A stretch of 7,724 nucleotides of DNA from NCBI GenBank assembly GCA_964465915.1, contig CAYXMJ010000151.1, positions 1-7,724 on the forward strand, read 5' to 3'. Positions 1 to 6,562 of this stretch are shown here, one piece after another. The position numbers and the translations under genes are program-made. Under the pieces are notes generated by a model, which worked only from the letters and a program-made list of their open reading frames with translations, was not told the origin of the DNA and ran no database searches. The DNA is from CAVPHV01 sp964465915 (GTDB lineage Bacteria; Actinomycetota; Acidimicrobiia; Spongiisociales; UBA5794). Positions within the stretch are counted from its first letter, which is position 1. Every line of letters begins with the position of its first letter.

Positions 1-551
1 TTGGGGCTGCCGTCGCCGGTGGAGCCAACCCGGAGCAACTCGAGACCGCCTTCTTTGCCACCGTCACGTACCTGCTCATCTACGCCTTCATGAACCTCGG
101 AGCCTTTGGCGCCACGATTGCAGTCCGCAACCGGGTGGGTAGCGTGGAGGTCTCGGCGTGGGGCGGCCTCAACCGGTACGCCCCCGGCCTGGCCGGGCTG
201 GTCGCGCTGTTCTTCCTCTCGCTCGCCGGCGTTCCGCCGCTGGCCGGCTGGTTCGCCAAGTTTGTGATGTTCCGCTCGGTGATGTCGGTTGGGGGAGCGT
301 GGCCAACCACGCTGGCGGTCATTGCGGCGCTCAATGCCGTGGTTGCCTTTGCGTACTATTCGAGAGTGGTCAAGGCGGTCTGGTTCGATCCGGTGCCCGA
401 CGCCATTCCGGCCGCAGAGCTGCGCGAGCAGAAGGTGGCTCCAGCGCTGCAGTTGGCCTTGGCCGTGACGGCCATTGCGGTGCTGGTGCTTGGGATCTTC
501 CCGGGGCTCATCGCCAATGTCGGTGACATCGCCCAGACCTTCGCCCTCTAA
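1..551 (+). CDS. nuoN: NADH-quinone oxidoreductase subunit N, C-terminal part (5' end outside window)
   Basis: Open from the window edge in the frame starting at base 3, giving 182 codons and a TAA stop at 549-551. NuoN is one of the three antiporter-like membrane subunits of complex I, which couple NADH-to-quinone electron transfer to proton pumping. Seen here: at least four hydrophobic helices, a YLLIYAFMNLGAFG segment, the signature LSLAGVPPLAGWFAKF, and near the end YYSRVVKAVWF followed by a last hydrophobic helix. These fit NuoN better than NuoL or NuoM. The lysine of GWFAKF (codon 258-260) matches the conserved lysine of the proton path. The ATG at 88-90 region is internal, because the upstream codons continue the family sequence. 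NuoN normally closes the nuoA-N operon, so the other nuo genes are expected to the left. About two thirds of the protein lies outside the window. Confidence in the family is high. Confidence 0.95.
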   Translation, partial: GAAVAGGANPEQLETAFFATVTYLLIYAFMNLGAFGATIAVRNRVGSVEVSAWGGLNRYAPGLAGLVALFFLSLAGVPPLAGWFAKFVMFRSVMSVGGAWPTTLAVIAALNAVVAFAYYSRVVKAVWFDPVPDAIPAAELREQKVAPALQLALAVTAIAVLVLGIFPGLIANVGDIAQTFAL

Positions 552-568
552 CCGAGGTGACCCCTTTC

Positions 569-621
569 TGTTCTTGCGTGGCGTGGGTCCCGTTTTTTGT
601 ACCTCAGCCACGCCAGAACAG
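569..621. repeat. Palindromic dispersed repeat, copy 1 (nuoN-midA gap)
   Basis: Arms 569-582 (TGTTCTTGCGTGGC) and 607-620 (GCCACGCCAGAACA) are reverse complements except for one position, with a 24-base centre containing a T run (593-598). Bases 573-621 align without gaps to 1703-1751, with 39 of 49 identical by my hand count. In addition, 561-582 is an exact 22-base match to the reverse complement of 1737-1758. The right arm ends against the Shine-Dalgarno sequence of the next gene (AGGAAG, 620-625), so a folded RNA could affect its translation. The form resembles small REP-like intergenic palindromes, but only two copies are visible. Confidence 0.75.
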
Positions 622-630
622 GAAGATACG

Positions 631-1695
631 GTGACGCTGGCCTCACGTCTTCGCGGCGAGATCGATGCCTCCGGCCCGATGCCGTTCGAGACGTTCATGG
701 CTGCCTGCCTCTACGATCCCGATGGCGGGTTCTTCACCACTGGGCCGCTGCGTTCGGTTCGGTCCGGCGACTTTCTCACCAGCCCCGAAGTCAGCCCCTG
801 GTTTGGGCGGTGCCTCGCTAGGTTTGTCGCCGCAGAGGGGGATCGTCTCGGCTCCCCGCCCGGGCTCCTTGTCGCCGATGTCGGGGCCGGGTCCGGCTCG
901 CTGCTGACGGGCTTGCGGGAGCCGATTGGCCTCGCCGCAGAGCTGTGGGCGGCGGACGCCTCACCAGCGGCTCGCGACGCCCTTGGTGGCGTCGTCGGAG
1001 ACTCGAACGTCGCGGAGCAATTGACCAACCTGCCCGCCGGTCGTCCGACGGTTCTCTTCGCCAATGAACTGCTGGACAACGTTCCGGTGTCGCTGGCGGT
1101 CCGGGAAGCTGGGGGTTGGACGGAGCGCTGGGTCGGGGCGGCTGATGACGACGCCCTCTCACTGGTGCCGGTTCCGGCGCGTCCCGAGGTCGCCAAATGG
1201 GCCGGCTTGTTCTGTGGCACGGTGCCGGTGGGTGGGATGGTCGAGGTGCAGTTGGCGGCGGGTGAGTGGCTGCGTCGGGCGCTGGATCACATCGGGTCCG
1301 GTGCGGTAGTGGTGATCGACTACGGCGGTACTGCGGAGGAGTTGGAACCGCGTCGCACCCGCGGCACGCTGCGCACGTACCGCAACCACCACCTCGGGCC
1401 CGATCCGCTGCTGGCGCCGGGGGAGACCGACGTCACCGTCGACGTCAATTTCACCGCTCTGCTGGCGGTGGCCACAGCGGCCGGCGCCAAGGCCGAACTG
1501 CACCGGCAGGACGATTTCCTGGCAGTGCTCGGTTTGGGCGATGAGGTGTCACGCCTGCGTCGCCTCGAGCTCGAGTTGGCCCGCGGCGGCGATGCCGTGG
1601 CTCGTCTCCAGGTCCGGTCGGAGAAGACCGACGCCGAGACCCTGATGCATCCCCGCGGCCTCGGCGACTTCCGGGTCCTCATCGCCCGCAAATGA
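631..1695 (+). CDS. MidA/NDUFAF7-family SAM-dependent methyltransferase
   Basis: 354 residues, near the usual length of this family (DUF185/COG1565). I chose the GTG at 631 because AGGAAG at 620-625 sits 5 bases upstream and the family's N-terminal pattern follows at once. The open frame runs back to 475, but that part overlaps nuoN and the repeat and has no family sequence. Motifs in order: PMPFETFMAACLYDPDGGFF (residues 16-35), GDFLTSPEVSPWFG (46-59), the SAM-binding glycine loop VADVGAGSGSLL (81-92), ANELLDNVPV (144-153), VVVIDYGG (226-232), GTLRTYRNHHLGPDPL (245-260) and DVTVDVNFTAL (267-277). The family is known from mitochondrial NDUFAF7, which dimethylates an arginine of complex I subunit NDUFS2 (NuoD homologue), and from Dictyostelium MidA. 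Bacterial substrates are poorly defined. I infer a role in complex I maturation from the position 79 bases after nuoN. I see no promoter of its own, so it is probably read through from the nuo operon. It converges with the protease gene. Confidence 0.9.
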   Translation: MTLASRLRGEIDASGPMPFETFMAACLYDPDGGFFTTGPLRSVRSGDFLTSPEVSPWFGRCLARFVAAEGDRLGSPPGLLVADVGAGSGSLLTGLREPIGLAAELWAADASPAARDALGGVVGDSNVAEQLTNLPAGRPTVLFANELLDNVPVSLAVREAGGWTERWVGAADDDALSLVPVPARPEVAKWAGLFCGTVPVGGMVEVQLAAGEWLRRALDHIGSGAVVVIDYGGTAEELEPRRTRGTLRTYRNHHLGPDPLLAPGETDVTVDVNFTALLAVATAAGAKAELHRQDDFLAVLGLGDEVSRLRRLELELARGGDAVARLQVRSEKTDAETLMHPRGLGDFRVLIARK

Positions 1696-1702
1696 TCCCG
1701 AA

Positions 1703-1751
1703 CTTGCGTGGTTCGGGCGCGGTTTGTGGTACCCCAGCCACGCAAGAACAG
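1703..1751. repeat. Palindromic dispersed repeat, copy 2 (after midA)
   Basis: Perfect 9-bp arms CTTGCGTGG (1703-1711) and CCACGCAAG (1738-1746) enclose 26 bases. It aligns without gaps to copy 1 at 573-621, with both arms and a GTACC.CAGCCACGC core kept and most changes in the centre. It starts 7 bases after the methyltransferase stop codon and runs straight into the 1751-1777 hairpin. The two copies therefore bracket that gene almost exactly. Origin and function are unknown; a mobile REP-like element or a paired RNA structure are both possible. Confidence 0.75.
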
Positions 1752-1777
1752 AAAGGGGCCCCGTGGGGGCCCCTTTC
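1751..1777. terminator. Bidirectional hairpin between convergent genes
   Basis: GAAAGGGGCCCC (1751-1762), loop GTG, then GGGGCCCCTTTC (1766-1777): a perfect 12-bp, very GC-rich stem. It lies between the stop codons of the methyltransferase (1695) and the protease (1802), where a shared terminator is expected. On the minus strand the stem is followed by TGTTCTTG, a modest U-rich tail. On the plus strand the tail (CCGGTATTTGG) is poor. The fold is certain as a sequence property; terminator function is inferred from position. Confidence 0.75.
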
Positions 1778-1801
1778 CCGGTATTTGGTACCGCGTAGTG
1801 G

Positions 1802-4800
1802 TCAACGGAGGTAGGAAGTCACATTCTTCCACGACCTCTTGTAGCGAGTGATCGCGTTCCCATCGTTGCCCCTGAGGGCTGATTTGTTGCCACGATTGAG
1901 CCAGTATTCCGCTCTCGCCACCTTGGCTGCGGGGGCCGTTGCGATATGGGCGTCGATTCCGCTGGTTGCCACCATCCGGCTGCTGGTGACCAGGTCATCG
2001 ACCAGCGCTTGGGCGTCGAGGTACCACGGTGACGTGTCCGTGATCTTCTTCAGCTTCGCAACTGCCATGCGGGTCATGTAGAACACCTTGGCACCGCCGA
2101 CGATGTTGGGCTGGAACTCGTCGGCCCAGCGCTTGTCGGCCGCGGCTCGTTTCGTCCACAGGCGAGCCTTGCGCAGCTTCCAGTAGTCACTGCCTTCGGC
2201 CACCGCGATCATGCCGTTCAGGTCATCGACGACCTGGTCGAGGACGACCGTTGCCGATACGACATCGGGGATGATCTCAACCTCGGCCGACGTCACCTCG
2301 AGCTGGCTGCCCGGATTGTCGACGCTGCTGATCACCTCGTTACTCACGATCCCGCCGCCGATGCTCGGGTTCACATCGTCGACCGTGACCTGGTAGGTGA
2401 TGATCACCGGATCGAAGCTCGGGCCCTGGAAGTCGAAGCAGACCATGAAGCCATCGCTGATTGCGTTGGACGGGTCTGCCGCATTGACGTAGGCCGTTGC
2501 GTTCGATCCGTCGATGTTCTCGACGCCGATCGTGGCCGGTGCGCCCTCGAGTACGCCCAGATCGAGGTTGTCGTAGGCGAAGACGATCTCCGGGAAGCCT
2601 GGGGCATCGTCGCGCTCCCACAGCACGATGTTCATGTCGGCCACCGGGTCGCTGCCGCCAGAGAGCTGCAGGTCGTCATACTCGATGACGGCAACGGCTG
2701 GGCCGGCAGTCGCCAAGCTCACGCCGGTGTTGGTCGCCGCGTCGTAGAACAACTCGAAGTCCTGCCACAGGCCAGCCATCACGTTGTTTGGCGCCTCGGC
2801 ATCCGGCAGAAGCTGCGGGACCCACGGTGCACCGGCGTAGTTTTCCGGCCCGTGGATGGCGAAGCCATCATCGCCGAAGGAGACACCGGTGTAGTTGACC
2901 CCGTAGAAGTCGAGTGGATTCTGCGTCGCGAAGGCCGAGAACAGCACGGTGTCGCCAATGATGCCGGACTGCGCCAAGATCCCGGAGTCCTCGAGATTGA
3001 CGTAGCCGCCAAAGCCCGTGTCGCAGGCCTCGTCGTTGGCGCTCGTCGTGACGACGTAGTCGCCCTCAGCGCCAAACTGTGTGGCCTGGACGCCCTCCCA
3101 GGTGAGTACACCGTTGGTCACGGTGGCGCCACCGGTCACGGAGCCGTCCACGTAGGTCAGCCCTTCGGGGATGGTGTCGGCCAACTCGTAGTCCAGGTCC
3201 TCATTTGTCACGTTCGGAAGAACCGTGATCTCGTAGGTCAGCGTGTCGCCCGGCTCGGCCGTGGCTTGGCTGACCGTCTTGGTCACGTCATCTTCGTGGC
3301 GAATCAGGTTCACCGGAACGGTCCCGATGTTGCCCGGGTTGCCTGCGCTGGTGCCGAGCGAGAAGAAGGCGTATGCCCTGTCACCAGACTCCAGGGCGGC
3401 ATCGTCCCAGAACACCCTCACGTCGAACGGCTCGAGCGCTCCGGCGCTGGCGGGTCCCTCAACCGACAAGTTGCCCGCGTCGGTTCCGTCGAGAACCGCG
3501 TAGGACAGCGTCAGGTCGTCGGGCGGGTTGCCGGATGCCGACCAGTTCTGGACCAGGATCCACCATTGACCCTGCTCTGGGTCTGCGACATCGCAGAACT
3601 CCAGCGCTGAGGCGCTTGCGCTGACGCACATCTCCTCGGACGCCTGCGGGATCCCATCGTTGTTCTCATCGAAGCCGACGAAGAGATCCAGGTCGGGCGA
3701 CTCCGAGAAGATCGTTTCTGCGATCAGATGGGTCGCTCCGGCAGGAACGGCAACCAGCGTGGTGAACGCACCGTCGGTCGGATCGTCGTACGGGCTCGAG
3801 TTGTCCGAGTCGGCGAGCAGGCTCTCATCGACCTGGGTACCGATGACCAATCCATCGACCTCCACTGTGAGGTCGGTGATCTCGATTGCCGTCAGTCCCA
3901 GCACGGGGTGCGATCCGGCATTGCGTCGCGTGTTGATCTCGACGCGGCCCGGCAGGTCGCCGGTTGTCGCCTGGATCGCCACCGGCATGTGGAGCACCTC
4001 GGCGCCCTTGGTCAGCGTGACCTCGCCGAAATTCCACACGTCGGTCGATGCACCAGAAGCGTCGGCCATGATGTCGATGCTCTGGCTTTCGCCGGCGTTC
4101 AAGTCAAACGAGGCCGGGTTCGTCGTCAAGACGACGCCACCCTCGGCCGAAGCCGCCACGTTCCACGTGCCCGCTGCCGTCGCAGTGACCGTGCGGGTCC
4201 AACCGCAGGCGCCGACACACTGGCTCTGCGCCATGCTGGCGAGGTTCAGGCTGGTCGGGTCGCCACCGGTTGCCGGATCGGCAGCCATGTAGTTGGCGAT
4301 CGTTTCGTCCATGACCAAGCCGGCCGCGTTGGCCTGCTCGAGTTGGACCCCGCCCGAACCCATGTCGAACGGATCGGCCGGGCTGGCTCCATCCGAGTCG
4401 AGCATTGCAGTGTTGGCGGACAGCATCAGAGCGGACTGAACCTCTGCTGGTGTCCAGTCCGGGTGCTCTTGCATCAGCAGAGCGCCGGCACCCGCAACGT
4501 GCGGGCTGGCCATGGAGGTGCCACTGGAGAAGTCCCAGACGATCGCATCGTTCTGACCGTGGGCCGCAATGATGTCGACACCGGGGGCCGCCACACTCGG
4601 CGACACGATGTCGATGGCGCGGTTGGCGCCACGCGACGAGAACCCGGCGATGATGTCCCCGAACGCGGGATCGACAACTTCTGTCGACCCAGAGATGGAG
4701 GCCATATGGCCGGTCCCTGTTGCGAGCCAGGCCTCGAGCACCTGACCGTCGTCATAGGTGATGTGCAGGCCCGGCAGGACGTGAGCATCACCTGAGAGAG

Positions 4801-6337
4801 AACCGCCGTTCGCAGCGTCGTTGGCCAGGACGTATCCCCCAGCGCCGCCGGCTTTGACGTTCTCGCCCTTCTCGACCCGACCGGCAGTGCCGCGGTCGCA
4901 GACCACGATCTCACCGTTGGTCCAGGTGCCTGCGGGGAACGGGTTCAAGCACAGCGCATCACCGAAGTCGCCTGCGTAAACGATCGGTGCCGGGCCATAA
5001 CCGAGGGTGAAGCCCTTGCCGGCGATGTCGGCGGGGGGCGTCGTGTCGCCACCGGCCATGTCGATGAGTTCGTTGACCCACAGACGGTCATGAGTCGAAG
5101 CTCCAGCTGTGGTCAGCCACGGAGCATCGGCCGGTGAGCCGAGTGTCTCTGGAGCGGGACCGTCGTTGCCAGCGGAAGTCGCCACAAAGATGCCCGCCTC
5201 GCGTGCGTTCAGGAAGCCAACCGTATCGAAGTCATTCCACACGTCGGAGGCTGAGGAGCTTCCGATCGAGTAGTTGATGACGTCGACGCCATCTATGACG
5301 GTCTGGTCGATAGCTGCCGTCAGAGCGGAAAGCGTGCAGCAACCGGCGTAGGCGATGACATTGGCGTGGGGGGCAACACCCGAGATATCGACCGTCGTGC
5401 TGATTGGGCCTCCGGGAACGTCAACGTCGTTACCGACCAATGTGGCCTCGACGAAGTTGCCTGCCGTTGTGCTTCCGGTGTGCGAGCCGTGACCGTCGTA
5501 GTCCCACGGCGAGTTGGCTCCCTCGGAGGCGTCGACGCTGAAGTAGCCCCAGGCACCGATCAGCTTGTCGTTGCAGGGGAAGGTGGCGTCGTAGCCCTTG
5601 ATGTCGCCGTTGTCGGGCTGGGCGCTGTCACAGGCACCAACGTAGTTGCCTGCGCCAAAGGGGTTGGTGTGGTCGTAGCCGTCACCACCGATGTCGGCGA
5701 AAGACGGGTTGGATGGGTTGATGCCGGTATCGATGATGCCGACGATCATGCCCTCACCACAGCTGCCGGGTTGCGAGCAGTCTGCGCCACCCCAAATGGA
5801 TGGAGCGCCGATCCAGCCGGGGCCCGCATCGGTCTGCAGTTCGCGTTCGAGGTCCTCCTGGACGAAGATGACCCCGTCCATCTTGGCGACCTGGGCGGCT
5901 TCGGCCGGAGTCAGCCACACAGCAAGGCCGTTGTTGGCGAACTGGTAGGTGTAGCGGACGTCGGCGTCGTGGCCGATGACCCGTTCCATCCGGCTGACGA
6001 AATCGGTCTGCTCTGCCACTAGGTAGTTGGCGTAGGCGCGAGCCGGTGCGGCGTCTGCGTCAAGCTGTTGAGCGCCGGATACAACCGGGCTCGTTGCTTC
6101 GAAGCCGTCGACTCCGCCGCGGAATGATGCGACGGGAGCGTCTTCGAGTCGAATGAGGAAGATGCCCTCTTTGGCATCCTTGAATCGGTTGTCGACCACT
6201 TGCGTGGCCTCGGCTGCCTCGAACCCGGCCTTGTCGTTCACCAGATCAGCCCTTGGGGGTGATTCGGCGGCGACAGGCCCGACTACGGACAGGACAACCG
6301 CGACTGCTGCGGCGAGGGCTGGCAAACGGCGAGACAC
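1802..6337 (-). CDS. Large secreted subtilisin-like (S8) serine protease with PA and multiple C-terminal modules
   Basis: 1511 residues, starting at GTG 6337-6335 with AAAGGGG about 8 bases upstream; this start gives a proper signal peptide. Order: signal peptide 1-24 (arginines 3-4, hydrophobic core, likely cut after VAA); I9-type inhibitor propeptide about 58-165; subtilase core about 195-645. Catalytic residues: Asp203 (IIDTG), His283 (DGHGSHT) and Ser608 (SSGTSMASPHVAG), with oxyanion Asn391 (TSAGNDGP). A PA domain (about 442-540) is inserted between Asn391 and Ser608, as in many large subtilases. After the core come an Fn3-like sandwich (about 700-790), a PPC-like module (about 865-950), a DUF11-like sandwich (about 1017-1356) that appears to enclose a foreign domain (about 1090-1305), and a helical basic tail (about 1360-1511). 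All catalytic residues are present, so it should be active. It probably degrades proteins outside the cell or at its surface; the substrate is unknown. I see no LPXTG motif or C-terminal membrane anchor. The mature protein is rich in Asp and has many cysteines, fitting an exported, perhaps salt-tolerant enzyme. It is divergent from htpX and convergent with the methyltransferase. Confidence 0.95.
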   Translation of the reverse strand: MSRRLPALAAAVAVVLSVVGPVAAESPPRADLVNDKAGFEAAEATQVVDNRFKDAKEGIFLIRLEDAPVASFRGGVDGFEATSPVVSGAQQLDADAAPARAYANYLVAEQTDFVSRMERVIGHDADVRYTYQFANNGLAVWLTPAEAAQVAKMDGVIFVQEDLERELQTDAGPGWIGAPSIWGGADCSQPGSCGEGMIVGIIDTGINPSNPSFADIGGDGYDHTNPFGAGNYVGACDSAQPDNGDIKGYDATFPCNDKLIGAWGYFSVDASEGANSPWDYDGHGSHTGSTTAGNFVEATLVGNDVDVPGGPISTTVDISGVAPHANVIAYAGCCTLSALTAAIDQTVIDGVDVINYSIGSSSASDVWNDFDTVGFLNAREAGIFVATSAGNDGPAPETLGSPADAPWLTTAGASTHDRLWVNELIDMAGGDTTPPADIAGKGFTLGYGPAPIVYAGDFGDALCLNPFPAGTWTNGEIVVCDRGTAGRVEKGENVKAGGAGGYVLANDAANGGSLSGDAHVLPGLHITYDDGQVLEAWLATGTGHMASISGSTEVVDPAFGDIIAGFSSRGANRAIDIVSPSVAAPGVDIIAAHGQNDAIVWDFSSGTSMASPHVAGAGALLMQEHPDWTPAEVQSALMLSANTAMLDSDGASPADPFDMGSGGVQLEQANAAGLVMDETIANYMAADPATGGDPTSLNLASMAQSQCVGACGWTRTVTATAAGTWNVAASAEGGVVLTTNPASFDLNAGESQSIDIMADASGASTDVWNFGEVTLTKGAEVLHMPVAIQATTGDLPGRVEINTRRNAGSHPVLGLTAIEITDLTVEVDGLVIGTQVDESLLADSDNSSPYDDPTDGAFTTLVAVPAGATHLIAETIFSESPDLDLFVGFDENNDGIPQASEEMCVSASASALEFCDVADPEQGQWWILVQNWSASGNPPDDLTLSYAVLDGTDAGNLSVEGPASAGALEPFDVRVFWDDAALESGDRAYAFFSLGTSAGNPGNIGTVPVNLIRHEDDVTKTVSQATAEPGDTLTYEITVLPNVTNEDLDYELADTIPEGLTYVDGSVTGGATVTNGVLTWEGVQATQFGAEGDYVVTTSANDEACDTGFGGYVNLEDSGILAQSGIIGDTVLFSAFATQNPLDFYGVNYTGVSFGDDGFAIHGPENYAGAPWVPQLLPDAEAPNNVMAGLWQDFELFYDAATNTGVSLATAGPAVAVIEYDDLQLSGGSDPVADMNIVLWERDDAPGFPEIVFAYDNLDLGVLEGAPATIGVENIDGSNATAYVNAADPSNAISDGFMVCFDFQGPSFDPVIITYQVTVDDVNPSIGGGIVSNEVISSVDNPGSQLEVTSAEVEIIPDVVSATVVLDQVVDDLNGMIAVAEGSDYWKLRKARLWTKRAAADKRWADEFQPNIVGGAKVFYMTRMAVAKLKKITDTSPWYLDAQALVDDLVTSSRMVATSGIDAHIATAPAAKVARAEYWLNRGNKSALRGNDGNAITRYKRSWKNVTSYLR

Positions 6338-6339
6338 AG

Positions 6340-6353
6340 GAAAGGCCCCTTTC
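6340..6353 (-). promoter_or_regulatory. Protease ribosome-binding site inside a short palindrome
   Basis: On the minus strand GAAAGGGGCCTTTC ends 2 bases before the GTG start codon. It contains the AAAGGGG Shine-Dalgarno sequence. Its ends are self-complementary (GAAAG with CTTTC, four-base GGGC loop), so the mRNA could fold over its own ribosome-binding site. The Shine-Dalgarno assignment is good. Regulation by folding is inference, since a 5-bp stem is weak. Confidence 0.5.
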
Positions 6354-6433
6354 TTCCACCTCGTTTCCAGTGCGCGGGATGGGTTCTGACGGTGCCCTCC
6401 TCGGAGGCGCGAAGACTCCGTCCTGACGTTCCT

Positions 6434-6455
6434 GCGCTACCACTCACAGTAGCGC
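6434..6455. promoter_or_regulatory. Candidate operator: perfect 7-bp inverted repeat
   Basis: GCGCTAC (6434-6440), spacer CACTCACA, GTAGCGC (6449-6455): 22 bases in all. It overlaps the candidate -10 box of the protease promoter (6446-6451), where a dimeric repressor would block transcription. It lies in the divergent protease-htpX gap, so it might influence both genes. An RNA hairpin in the protease leader is less likely, because the right arm would lie upstream of the predicted transcript start. No regulator gene is visible nearby. Confidence 0.4.
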
Positions 6456-6473
6456 GCCGTTGCCGGACATCAA
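6446..6473 (-). promoter_or_regulatory. Candidate promoter of the protease gene
   Basis: Read on the minus strand: TTGATG (-35, 6473-6468), a 16-base spacer, TACTGT (-10, 6451-6446). The -35 shares TTGA with the TTGACA consensus, and the -10 fits the loose TAnnnT pattern common in actinobacteria. It would give a leader of about 100 bases before the GTG at 6337. This is a sequence-only call, and GC-rich promoters are hard to recognise. Confidence 0.4.
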
Positions 6474-6562
6474 CCCTCAATGTTGCGTTCCGGCGACGGA
6501 GAGTGTTCGGCTGGCGACTACGAGCCGAGATATCACATCGGGCCGGGTACCCTGAGGTCATC

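Noticed and set aside
475..630. N-terminal extension of the methyltransferase frame back to 475
   Set aside because: It overlaps the end of nuoN and the palindromic repeat, encodes no family sequence, and the GTG at 631 has a well-placed Shine-Dalgarno sequence.
711..1220. Minus-strand open frame opposite the methyltransferase
   Set aside because: Pro/Ser/Arg-rich shadow of a gene whose plus-strand product shows conserved family motifs.
2852..3610. Plus-strand open frame of 252 codons opposite the protease gene
   Set aside because: Also a shadow of the subtilase coding strand, with no recognisable motif or ribosome-binding site.
3728..4795. Long plus-strand open frame of 355 codons opposite the protease gene
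   Set aside because: It is antisense to a clear subtilase, has low-complexity Arg/Gly/Val-rich sequence, and is typical of open frames opposite GC-rich genes.
5366..6022. Plus-strand open frame of 218 codons opposite the protease gene
   Set aside because: Val/Gly/Asp-rich complement of the catalytic domain region; no support as a gene.
6392..6562. Longer htpX start at 6392
   Set aside because: The added 57 residues are arginine-rich and unlike HtpX; the ATG at 6563 has a Shine-Dalgarno sequence and starts the normal first membrane helix.
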